Shown piece after piece: positions 10,479 through 19,838 of a DNA stretch of 64,000 bases. Under the pieces are notes generated by a model. The model was given only the letters and a program-made list of their open reading frames with translations, did not search any database and was not told where the DNA came from. The number at the start of each line of letters is the position of its first letter. Within the stretch, counting starts at the first letter, position 1. A program made the position numbers and the translations under genes. Source of the stretch: Parus major (taxonomy: Eukaryota; Chordata; Aves; Passeriformes; Paridae). The DNA lies in assembly GCF_001522545.3 (NCBI RefSeq), contig NC_031770.1, positions 26,653,587-26,717,586 of the forward strand, read 5' to 3'.

Positions 10479-10520
<42 letters not shown>
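10479..10520. repeat. (TA)21 microsatellite
   Basis: An uninterrupted TA dinucleotide run of about 42 bp just after the CR1 fragment. It is palindromic and likely to vary in length between individuals and assemblies. Confidence 0.95.
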
Positions 10521-10521
<1 letters not shown>

Positions 10522-10769
10522 CTTATACTTTATATAAAGTATTATTCAATCTTAGGGGCTTTTTTGCTGGTAATGTATATGCTAGGCTGTGTTTTGTATG
10601 CTGAAGTACTTAGTACTTTAAGCTGTCTCTTCTTCAAGGTAATCCAGGGTGATTACCTCAGACTCTCCTCACAGGGCAAGTGCAGCACCTGCTCCCGGAC
10701 CACTTGGTGGCTTTCCACTGAACTAGTTTTAGTTTTTTGAGATTCTCCATGCATTTTGGGACCCCAAAC

Positions 10770-11436
10770 TGTGTCAAGTTTTGCGGGCTCTTGGGTCTCC
10801 AAAGAGACAAGCAGTTTGTTGGTTGTTGTAAAGTTGTCTATTCCACAAATACATAAGTTTCGAAGACAAAGAGTTCAGAGTATTAAAGTCCATGCTAAAA
10901 GCTTTCTGGAATAGAGTCCTGATGTTCTGAGCAGCAGCAGCTTCTTTCCTCTTTCTTCCTTCTCCTTCTTCACTCCAGTACAGGAGGATTTTATTAATAA
11001 ATCATCCAATCAGCTAAAAACACGATTCTAAAACATTCTTCTTACACTAATTTGTGGTTAATTCTAATGTGCAAAAGTAGTGTCAGTTCTTACCCAAAAT
11101 CTACGTATAGAGGTTTATCTGTTTACGCAAATGATTGTATTTGTTCTATCTAGAAATACAAGCAATGTTTTACTGTTTTCATTATGTCTGGAGTTAAGTT
11201 AATTTTGTAAAAGGTAACACTACTTTAGGGCTTTTTATTAGCTAACACAGTCTCTTAAAGCACTTAAGATATATTTCTGCTTACTTAAAACTAAAACTTA
11301 CACTCCTACTCCATATGTCTGTGGCTTAATATATTTTAGTTCCTCTAAAGGCTCTAATTCAATACCTGCATTCCTTTCTCTCTCGGGGGGACTCAGAGAG
11401 GCTTCTATTTCATGCATTCCAACAAAACTGGACACA
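10770..11436 (-). repeat. Candidate 667-bp LTR
   Basis: The ends form an inverted repeat, TGTGTCAAGTTTT at the left and AAAACTGGACACA at the right, matching at 12 of 13 positions and giving TG...CA termini. On the - strand the interior has CTGATTGGATG followed by TTATTAATAAAATCC, a promoter-like arrangement about 250 bp from the left end. No matching target duplication was found (CAAAC on the left, CTATT on the right), so it may be one LTR of a damaged element. The class is not assigned. Confidence 0.5.
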
Positions 11437-11489
11437 CTATTTCACATGTAGCTAAGCAGAAATAAATAATCACTTTCACTATTCCTCCA

Positions 11490-11830
11490 CTGGTATGACC
11501 TGTACACACTGCTGGCTCATGGCCAATGTGCTGTCCAACGAGACCCCACATCCTTTCCTGAAAAACTGCTCCACAGCCCATCAGTCCCCACCCTGTACTG
11601 TTGCAGAGGCCTGTTCCTTCCCAAGTGCTGGACTTCTCAAATTTCTTTGTATTTGTCCTTGCTGAGTTTTACAGACTTCCTGTCAGGTCATTCCGCCAAG
11701 CAGTCTAGATCCATTTAAATGGCAGCTCTGTCCTTCAGCACTCACTGTTCCCGCTTTAGCATCAACATGCAGGCTTGTTGAGCACACACTCCTGTCTCCT
11801 CCTCAAAAGTCTCTGAGAAAGATGTCAGAG
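11490..11830 (-). mobile_element. Second CR1 LINE fragment, antisense
   Basis: Diverged antisense CR1 sequence: CTGCTGGCTCATGGCCAA, GACCCCACATCC, a GCTGAGTTTTACAGACTTCC block, and GATCCATTTAAATGGCAG, which resembles the usual GGTCCCTCTGGATGGCA region. It overlaps the family position covered at 9975-10420, so it is a separate insertion and not a continuation. Confidence 0.7.
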
Positions 11831-11836
11831 AACCGG

Positions 11837-12189
11837 CTTCTGCCATTCTCTGCTGGCTGCTGCCTTCCAGTAGACACATGGACCGTGATCTATGCATCTT
11901 TTCTCATCTAAGTGTCCACCCTGTGCACTGTAGTGTTCCAGTGGGTCTGCCAGATACAGGAAGATGAGATGCGTTCTGTTATTTGGAATACCAGCTGTCT
12001 TTTTGTGCTGGTGCAGCAGCGAGCGATTCCTTTGCCCGACGTGAGCGGATGTTACTTCACCTGCACTTAGGCCAAGCCATGGATTTGCTCCTCATTATAC
12101 GGAGGAAGGGAGAGAAACTGTCTCGAATGGGGCATTACTCCCAAAAATACTGACGTGTCTCCAAGGGTCTCCACGCGTAAGCTTTTGCT
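11837..12189. other. Spacer before the CpG island
   Basis: Mixed-composition DNA between the CR1 fragment and the SOCS5 CpG island. No gene or repeat was recognised. Confidence 0.4.
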
Positions 12190-12414
12190 GCCCCCTTCAG
12201 CGTGGAAGGAGCCGCCTGACCCCTACAGGCGCAGTGCCTGGGCGGTCCCAGGCTGCGCAGCATCCGGCCGCCTTAGGAGCAGTACTGGGAAAAGCCAGCT
12301 TCCCACCGCCGTTCCGCCTCTGACGCCGGGTGTCACGGGGAATTCCGGCTCCCGGCGGGGCGGGGGCTCCGCTCGGCCGCCCCTTTCCCCGTCGCCTCCG
12401 GCCGCCCGCCCCCG

Positions 12415-12427
12415 CACGTGACTCAGC
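12415..12427 (+). promoter_or_regulatory. Overlapping E-box and AP-1/NF-E2 site
   Basis: The sequence CACGTGACTCAGC fuses a palindromic E-box CACGTG (USF/MYC/MiT-TFE class) with TGACTCAGC (AP-1/Maf/NF-E2 class), sharing two bases. It sits about 10-25 bp before the first YY1 motif. Binding is inferred from the motif only. Confidence 0.55.
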
Positions 12428-12434
12428 CCGGACC

Positions 12435-12500
12435 CAAGATGGCCGCCGGCCTGCGAGCCCATTCCCGGCGCGGGCATCGCGCCCGACTCCAAGATGGTGG
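12435..12500 (+). promoter_or_regulatory. Two YY1-type motifs (possible initiator region)
   Basis: CAAGATGGCCGCC (12435-12447) and CCAAGATGGTGG (12489-12500) match the YY1 core AAGATGG and are both in + orientation. At many vertebrate promoters this motif sits just downstream of the start site, so an upstream transcript start near 12400-12430 is possible. The first ATG opens a 29-codon frame ending in TAG near 12526-12528. The second opens a frame to 13132. If transcribed, both would be upstream frames relative to the SOCS5 start. Confidence 0.5.
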
Positions 12501-12596
12501 TCAATGGAGGCCACCGGAGACAGCCTAGCGGGTCAGTGCGAGCGCCGTGGCCCGGTTGGCTGGGCGACGCCCCGCCCCCGCCAGCCCACCGCTCCC

Positions 12597-12692
12597 ATTG
12601 GCGCCTCGGGGGGACAGGCCAGCTCTCATTGGCCGGCGAGGTGTCGCTCCCGGTGTCTCCGCTCCGGGGCCCGGGGAACTATTTTACATTGG
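12597..12692 (+). promoter_or_regulatory. Three inverted CCAAT boxes plus GC box
   Basis: ATTGG occurs at 12597-12601, 12628-12632 and 12688-12692, spaced 31 and 60 bp apart. The last is joined to GGGCGG. This is a typical NF-Y/Sp1 layout 50-100 bp before a transcription start, which would place a major start at about 12720-12780. Confidence 0.6.
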
Positions 12693-12719
12693 GCGGAGGG
12701 AGGGAGGGGGCTCGGTCCG

Positions 12720-12836
12720 GTCGCTCCGGGAGCGGCACCAGCGGCGGGCCCGGGCCGGGGATGCTGGGATGCTGCGGGCGCTGCCCCCGCCGGGACGGCG
12801 CTGAGGCGCTGCTGCCCCCGCCGGGACGGCGCAGCG
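12720..12836 (+). other. SOCS5: Candidate SOCS5 exon 1 (non-coding) with splice donor
   Basis: GC-rich DNA downstream of the CCAAT/Sp1 cluster ends at a good donor, GCG|GTAGGT (GT at 12837), with an alternative TAG|GTGCTG at 12841. The 3' part is a tandem duplication of about 31 bp (units 12781-12811 and 12812-12842) with the donor at the end of the second unit. The exon start is a guess from promoter spacing and the donor choice is by motif only. Confidence 0.4.
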
Positions 12837-13589
12837 GTAGGTGCTGCCTCCGGTCGGGGCGCGGGCGCGGTGAGCGGGCGGGACCCGCCCGCGCCGCTCG
12901 CCCCCCGGCGGCCACGGGCGGCCATAGGCCCCTCTGCCGTCTGCCGAGGCCGCGGCTCCGTGCGGGAGGGAGGCGGGAGCTGCCGCTCTGTCCCGGCCCG
13001 AGGGAGCCGGAGGAAGAGACGGCGAGGACTCGGCTGTACCCGCGGCTGGGAAAAGGGCGCCTGGGGCGGGGAAGGCGGGGAGCGGTGGTGGTGGGGGGGC
13101 GGTTCCATTTTCGGTCCCGGCCGCCCCACTGAGGATTCGCAGCGGAGCCCCGGGTGCGGGGGATCGAACCTGCCCCAGCCGGATGGGGGGGCCCGGTGTC
13201 ACCACCCGGGGTGATCGTAGGGTTGGTGCAGGAGCAGCGGGCTGGTCGGCGGTCTCCTGTGTCCGAGTTTGCACGCACGGTTGTTCGGTATGGAAATCAC
13301 CCTGGCAGAATTACCACTAAAGAGACCTCGGGGCACCCAGCCTCCTATTAACCTCTTCTGCGGAGCGGGGTGCGTTAAGCATCAGGCCATCTTCCCTTGT
13401 GAGCGCTCATAAAAGTTTGCAAGTGGTCTTTTTAGGCATCTGACTCGAAGTTGTGAATGGTTTCTTGGAATTCTAGGAGCAATAAAACGATTTATTTCTG
13501 CTGTTGTTGTTAACTTTGTACTTCAGTACTTGGACTGAATCACAGTAACTTAATCCCATGGAATACATTTATGTCTCTGAATATTTATT

Positions 13590-13973
13590 TCATGAGGTTT
13601 GTGTATCATCTGGTGATGTGGTCTTACGAACCCAACATGTGAAATAGTCTGTTTCCATTCCCTGAATACTTACAGAATGCTCCCCTCTTTTATTTTTTCC
13701 CTCTCCTGTAAAGCTTGTTGTAGTTTTCTGCACTGTTTCTGATTGTAAGCAGCAAATGTTATGCTGTTCATCATATGGTGCCATATCCCATTCTGTGACT
13801 TGTGATCCCTGGCCATACCACACAAACCAAAGTTGCTTTTTCACTGAAGCTGATTCCAGTGTGGTTGGGAATGTTGCATCCATAGAAATCTTGAGGTGTG
13901 ATCCATGCACCTCAAGGCCTTGTATCATGTGAGTTTGTGCCATTAAAGGCCTCCCGCTGGAGATTTCATGCAT
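13590..13973 (-). pseudogene. Unrecognised 127-codon open frame, possibly viral or retrocopy relic
   Basis: This is an open - strand frame in otherwise stop-rich AT-rich DNA just past the CpG island. Its composition is protein-like: it is rich in Trp, Met and His (KKQLWFVWYGQGSQVTEW, then MAPYDEQHNICC). An in-frame TGA lies two codons before the ATG, but a neighbouring frame upstream (GNRGYGQAERCMKSPAGG) also reads plausibly, which suggests a frameshifted relic. The content of Trp, Cys and His made me think of an ERV envelope fragment, but no diagnostic motif is visible. It could also be chance. Confidence 0.3.
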
Positions 13974-16900
13974 CTCTCAGCCTGGCCATAACCCCTGTTA
14001 CCTTGAATGTCCCCAGCTGATGAGTTTACTGCAGTGAGACATTTTAAAGGAGGCAAGTTTCCAAGTTAGCAGCCTCCTACTTCATTTAGTTGTCAGTCTG
14101 CAAACCAAGATACTCAAATGGACCTCATGTTGAAGTGATAGCCTTAGCAATTGAATTTCAGTCAGAACAGATTCAGTTCTCTACATTTTTGTATGTGACC
14201 AAGTATGGCAGAATGAATTAGCTATACTTCTTGGGCAAATTATTTGTCAGTTCAAAGCAAAATACAGGAAGAGAGAAAACAAAGCAATTTTGTGACCTGA
14301 TGGACTGAGCTGATAAAATCTGTTCTGATTTTCCAGTTGCTATAAAGGTCCTGCCTCTACTCTGGTTTTCAGGATTGCATTAGCAGTACAAATAAGCAAT
14401 GAATTCAGACAGTTGCGTAGCAGTCGCTTGACATGACTTCACATGTATGAGAGCATTGGAAAAATGTCTGGGTTAGTCCTTGGAGGAATATATATATTTC
14501 TCTTCTATTGCTCTTTTAATGATAGCAGGTACATCTAAGAAAGAAGGAGTAAATGGAAGAGATTGGAAATCAACTGTGTTCTAGCAGAAAGGGTTTTTTT
14601 CAAATCTTCTTTGAAACATGTGAAACCTGTTACTCTGCAGCAAGGTTCTAGAGAGATAACTGACTGTTCTTCAAATTAGATATTTCTGTGATGGACTTAT
14701 AACCCAAGATGGTATAATGTGCATTTTTGGGGCTCATTCATTATGTATAGAGATGGATTTTAGTCTAATCAAACAATAGTGATGATTTTTGTTAATAGTT
14801 GTAAAGCACCTTGTCCTGTGATAGCTTCCTGCAAAATAGCCCAATTTTTGATAGATACTTCATGAATTCAAATTACTCTGTGTAACTTCCATACAGCAGT
14901 TTTATCTATTCTTAAAATTTAGTTAAAGTGGTGATTTTATTTATTGCTGCAAATAGTGAAAAAAAGAGTAAAATATAAACGTGCTACCTTTTTGTTTACT
15001 AAGTTGTACATTCCTGACTTCACAGATGAATGAATTTTTTATGTAAAGACTCCATCATAAACTGATTTTTATTCCAAAGTATTGGAATAGGTTGGCTATT
15101 CTAGTAATGGTAGTTCTTGAATATCTATTGGTAATTCTTGAATAACTGTCTTCTTTAGGCTGATATCCTTGCCTTGTTTCCCCAAGAGCTGTGCTTTGTA
15201 GTTTCAACCCTAGGGGGAAATTAGCACTTAGTTTTACCTTGTGGTATTTGTGCCTAGAGGCTTTGGAAAGGCACAAGGTTTGGATGTGTTGAGCAACATG
15301 CAATGCCTCCCTTCCATCTGATTATGGCCTGCACTGTACTGACAGAGGGTTCTCTGTCTTCTAAAGATATCCACCTAGTTTAAAAAAACCCCATGTTTTG
15401 ATTTATGGGGTTTGAAGTCTGAAGGATGATCAGCTTTTCTGATATGTTGACCTATGCATTAGTTTGAAACAAGCATGCAATTGCTCCATTAAATAAGAAG
15501 TGCCCTTGAGTGATATGTATTTGTGTGGTTTGGTTGTTGGACAGTTTATTTTAATCTTTGAGCTATATCTAGTTAAAATGTTGTATTTAAAATTTAGTAA
15601 ATGTATGCTATACCTTCTGGAGCCGTTATACTTTGTCAGCTTGATAAATTAACTTCGACACACTGAATATTTTTCACCAGCTAACATAGCTGTTAGTTAA
15701 GTTAAATAAAGGAGAAGAGCCCACATGTTCTCTCCATGCATACAGCTGGACATTTCTGTTAAATTTTTCAACAGAAATGAAATTTTGATTGGTTCTTAAA
15801 GCTTCATAAATACACTAATTGGTGAATCATCTAATGTGTAGTTTAGTTTCAGGAAATATGAAATGGCTCACTAACTTTGTAGTTAGAAGATGCAAATCTC
15901 ATCTCATCATCTCTGAGATTTTTCTTCTGAAAATCTCAGTAAGAAAATGTGTGCAGTGGTGGTGGTTGATATTTTTGGCTGTGAGAGAGGTTGGCTAAAA
16001 CTCAATACAGTTATGCATAGTCTACATTAGTTTATATGGTAGGAACTCACTTGAAGAATTATCTGGAAGGAAGGAAGAAAGAATAATTTTACAGGTTTAT
16101 CTGATCTTGGGACCTTATCCAGGTTTTGCTGAAGAAGCTTGCAGTCAGGAACCTCTTCTGACTCTGTCATGGGTCCTGAATATAGTTGATTTTCAACCTG
16201 TGTTTTTACAGTGCTGTGGTTGTTGAATTCTTGAGCCTTAGTGTTGGACAGCTGCAAAACATTTAAAGCCTGTCTTTGAAATATTGGGATAAGAAGGGGG
16301 GGGAGACGGAGGCTGGCTCAGATAAGTAATATTTCTTGAGGTATTCTTGAAGTATTTTCCTTTACGTAGCCCTATATGGTGTTTTCAGGGCTAGCTGGAG
16401 ACTACTTAGTTATGTTCTGGGTTATTAACTGAAGTATTTCAACCAGTACTCCTTTCTTGTGAAAGTTTGAATCTTTTCAGTAGTTGAAGAATGAAAGAGG
16501 TAAGGAATTTGGTTTTCTTTCTATTGCAGCAGAGTAAGAGCAATTTCAGTGCAGTACATAACTACTCTGTGTAAACTCAAGGTTTTTAAAATAAATATTT
16601 TCACTGCTGTTGAAGGTGCATGGAGCATTCCTTAGGATACTGTTGTATTGCAATACCTATGGTGAGCACCAGTTTGTTAGAGGAAGAAACTTTTACAGTG
16701 TTTATAAGTGCTTCAGTGTTTTCTGACTGGAGCACATTTACAGGGGTGAAATTTGAAGTATTGCTTAAAAATTGAAGTAAAGTAGTGATGCAGTTGAGTA
16801 GGAGCAATCAAAAATAGCTTTTTTTAATACTAAATCTGATAACATTTTTGTTCTTCCTCAGCAGAATGAATTCTAATAGTAATTCAACAGTCTGCTTGGC

Positions 16901-19655
16901 TCCCAAATGAGATAACTTGGGCCTCATTGCTCAAGACTCAAATGTCCATCATAGGATTAAGAATTGTAATTCTGGAATAAAAAATGTCTGGCACTTACTA
17001 CCTAATATTCCTGTTAGGCTAGTAGAGACTCAATGACTGCAGCTGAATGAATTAGGCTTGATCAAGACTGTGATAAAAACTGATCAAGATAGTCTCTTAG
17101 GCTTTTTAGCATCTAATAACAAAATGTAGCTTGTAGTGGTTACTTACGCCAGTTTCACTTCATTTTCTTCATGGAACTTGCCTAGCTAAGGATGAACATG
17201 TTTAATGGATTAGACTGTTTCTTGAAAGAACTTGAACAGGAAACTTCCATCTCCAATATGTCTGTAACTTCTGATACTTAAAATTTCATCTGCTTCGGTA
17301 CATCTGGTTTTATATCAAACTATATACTCTCCCTCTGTGCCTTGGGTTTTTGGTTTTTGCAGTAAGACATGTGCAGCACTGTTTGATTTACTGAGTGATT
17401 TACTTGTGCAAAAAGTTCCTATTACTAAACTTTGGTTTTGGGGAGCTTTTATGTTTGGCATCTGTGAAGGAGATATTTTAATCATTCCACTACTGCATTA
17501 ACTCATCAATTTTATCAAAATAATTTTTTAAAAAAAATTTAAATTTGCTCAATAAGTTAAAATTTCTATTGAGTTGTGTCTTGCAGTGTTTTTGACTTGG
17601 CAGATATGATTTCTCATTTGTTGGTCTTACTTGGGGCTTGAAAGGAGAAAGAACAATGTATTTTTAAGCTATCAAAGAGTTGTGGTGGTAAAATTATTAA
17701 CAGTTAAGATTGAGAGGTCTGGATAAGGGGTTATCTTTACTCAAAGAACATTCCTTTCAATCAAAAGCTAGCAGTCTGATTGTTTCCAACTTTGCATCTC
17801 AGATAGGGTAATACCAGGCCATCCCTGTAGGCTCCACCACAAGCCATCTCCATATTCTCAAGTTATTTACTGCCTGAATCCTCATTAGAATTATGGTTAT
17901 TTAGCAACAGACTTAGGGAGTCCATTCCTCCCAGAGGAGGGTACCTGACTTTGTTAACATTGATATGCCTGTTTTTCCTTGCCTTTTTCTGAAACAATGT
18001 GTGGTTTGGGTCTCTGTAATCACTTGTCAGGGAACCAGGAAAGACATTCTTAATGTTCTCTCACTATGATCATGGTTAATAAAGCTTCTGTTTGATGTGT
18101 CTTAAATTCTGCTTGTGTTATTACATACTTGGAGTTCCCAGATTCTCTGACACAGTTTCTCTGTTTTTATTCAACTGGTTCATTTAATTCACTGTTCTAA
18201 TTTTTTTTTTCCTCTGGGTTAGTTGGTAGTGGGCTAAGGGAGACCAGCTCTGGGGTGTGTGGAAGGACATGGTTGTACAGAAGGGTGATATTGGTATGTT
18301 GTCCCTTCAGACTGCAGCAACTTGTTCTCTCTTAAGTCTGTCTCATCCAGCCACACTCTTAATGTAAGAAATTGTCTTTTGAAATGTCTTTTTGTCTTTT
18401 GAATCCAGTGGGTGAAGTTTCTGCTGCCAAGATATCACTGGGTATTTTGACAGGTTCTTGCCAGCAGTTTAATTCATTTGGACATTTGACATGATTTAAA
18501 ACTTTGGCAACAAACCTGATCTTTGATTTTTGCTTTGATTTTATTTGTTCATAGTACACTGAGACCTTAATGCAGATTGCACAATTATGGTAGATTGGGA
18601 TATAGATCAGATTTAAAGTTTCAGTATCAAACCAGCTTTATCTTCAAAAATGTGTGTGGTTTATCCACTGAAGCAATTCCTCATATTGGTTGTTCTTAAG
18701 ATCTGGTAAACTTATTTATGGAAGCAAGAACTTTGACAGCAGGAACTGGATGTAAAACAGATCCTGTGTCATAATCTAGATTTAAATTATGAGATTGAAA
18801 TTACCAATTGTGTAGTATATCCTGGAGAATGCAAAAGTACTACTTCTGGGTTTAAAAATGCTCAACAGTGGACTACTGACTTTGGGAGAGGCTATCAGGA
18901 CTATGTTAAAAAATATTTGACCTGTTCTTGTATTCTCTGATGAACAGCATGTATTGCCCAGAGAGGTTTTTATCAGGTGTACCCTGTGATGGTCAGGGCT
19001 ATTCCTATGTTACATCCCATTACTGTATTTTAGGAGTGTGTTGTCTGCTAGTATATGCTGACATGATTAGCATATAGCCTGGTTTGGCCATTAACATATT
19101 CTGTCCCATCTGGATTATGACATTGTAATTGTTGGTTTCTTTCCATAACCTAGTTCTCTTTAGTTGAGAATGTTTGAAATAGTCATTTTTTAAAAATCTG
19201 ACTTTATACTTGACACTTAGCATAATGTGCACTGGTAAAGTTGTAGAAATACTGATTTTTTTTTAACCCCTATTCACTTAATCTGTTTGAGAAGGAAAAT
19301 TAATTTCTTGTTCTTTATGAGAAAGATAACTCAGCAATTAGTCTTCTAGTATGACAATTCCAAAATAAATTATTTTAGGTCTTCTGTGGTTCTTTCATAT
19401 CTTAATTAAATTATTTCCAAATTCAGTCAATCTGCACAGTAGTCTGTATTATAGAGTTATTTTTATTGAATTGTATTCTAGCAAAATTTATTTTAATAAA
19501 CACACAGACTCTTTCAGATTGACCTGATGATCTCCTGTTTCCCTTTACAGGAACTAAAAAGATAAAATCTGGGAATCAGTCAGAAGTTTTAATTTTTATT
19601 AAAGAAGTAAGAAAGCTGTTTTGGCTCAAGAGTCTCTGTTGCCAGTATCAGTTCT

Positions 19656-19838
19656 CATGTGCAGATGATATGGTTTTGTTTTCTTGAATTCCTTGGAGTC
19701 TGAAGCATTTGTTAGAGGATTTAGCATTTTTTTTGATAGAACTGTTAGTCCCCATCTGCATAGAACATGGTTTTGTTCTCTCAAACTCCTTTAGGAGTGA
19801 AGTGTCTGTTAAAGGAATTTCACTGATTTTGTCAGAAT
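19656..19838. repeat. Diverged tandem duplication, about 97-bp period
   Basis: Unit 1 (about 19656-19742) and unit 2 (about 19753-19838) share CAT(G/C)TGCA, ATGGTTTTGTT, a TCCTT(T)(G)GAG block, a TTGTTAGAGGA/CTGTTAAAGGA block and the end TTTTG(A/T)(T/C)AGAA, in the same order. The divergence indicates an old duplication. A - strand frame (19648-19863) spans both units but shows no known domain. Confidence 0.6.

Larger units (their letters stand above)
12190..13300 (+). promoter_or_regulatory. SOCS5: CpG-island promoter, most likely of SOCS5
   Basis: This is the strongest CpG-dense island in the window, sharply bounded by AT-rich DNA. It lies about 28.8 kb upstream of the SOCS5 coding exon on the same strand, with no other gene between them. 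It contains GC boxes (CCCCGCCCCCG near 12569, GGGCGG at 12691), three inverted CCAAT boxes, YY1 sites and an E-box/AP-1 composite. Vertebrate SOCS5 has a non-coding 5' exon and a single coding exon, so assignment to SOCS5 fits family structure. The direct evidence is composition and position only. Long open frames here on both strands (up to 294 codons) are expected from GC-rich, stop-poor DNA. Confidence 0.75.

Noticed and set aside
1..12000. Search for exons of CRIPT, the expected upstream neighbour of SOCS5
   Set aside because: No frame with its CxxC-rich protein pattern was seen. It is probably outside the window.
12155..13278. Many long open frames on both strands of the CpG island (up to 294 codons)
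   Set aside because: GC-rich DNA has few stop codons. The translations are Arg/Gly/Pro/Ala-rich low-complexity sequence and overlap in all frames.
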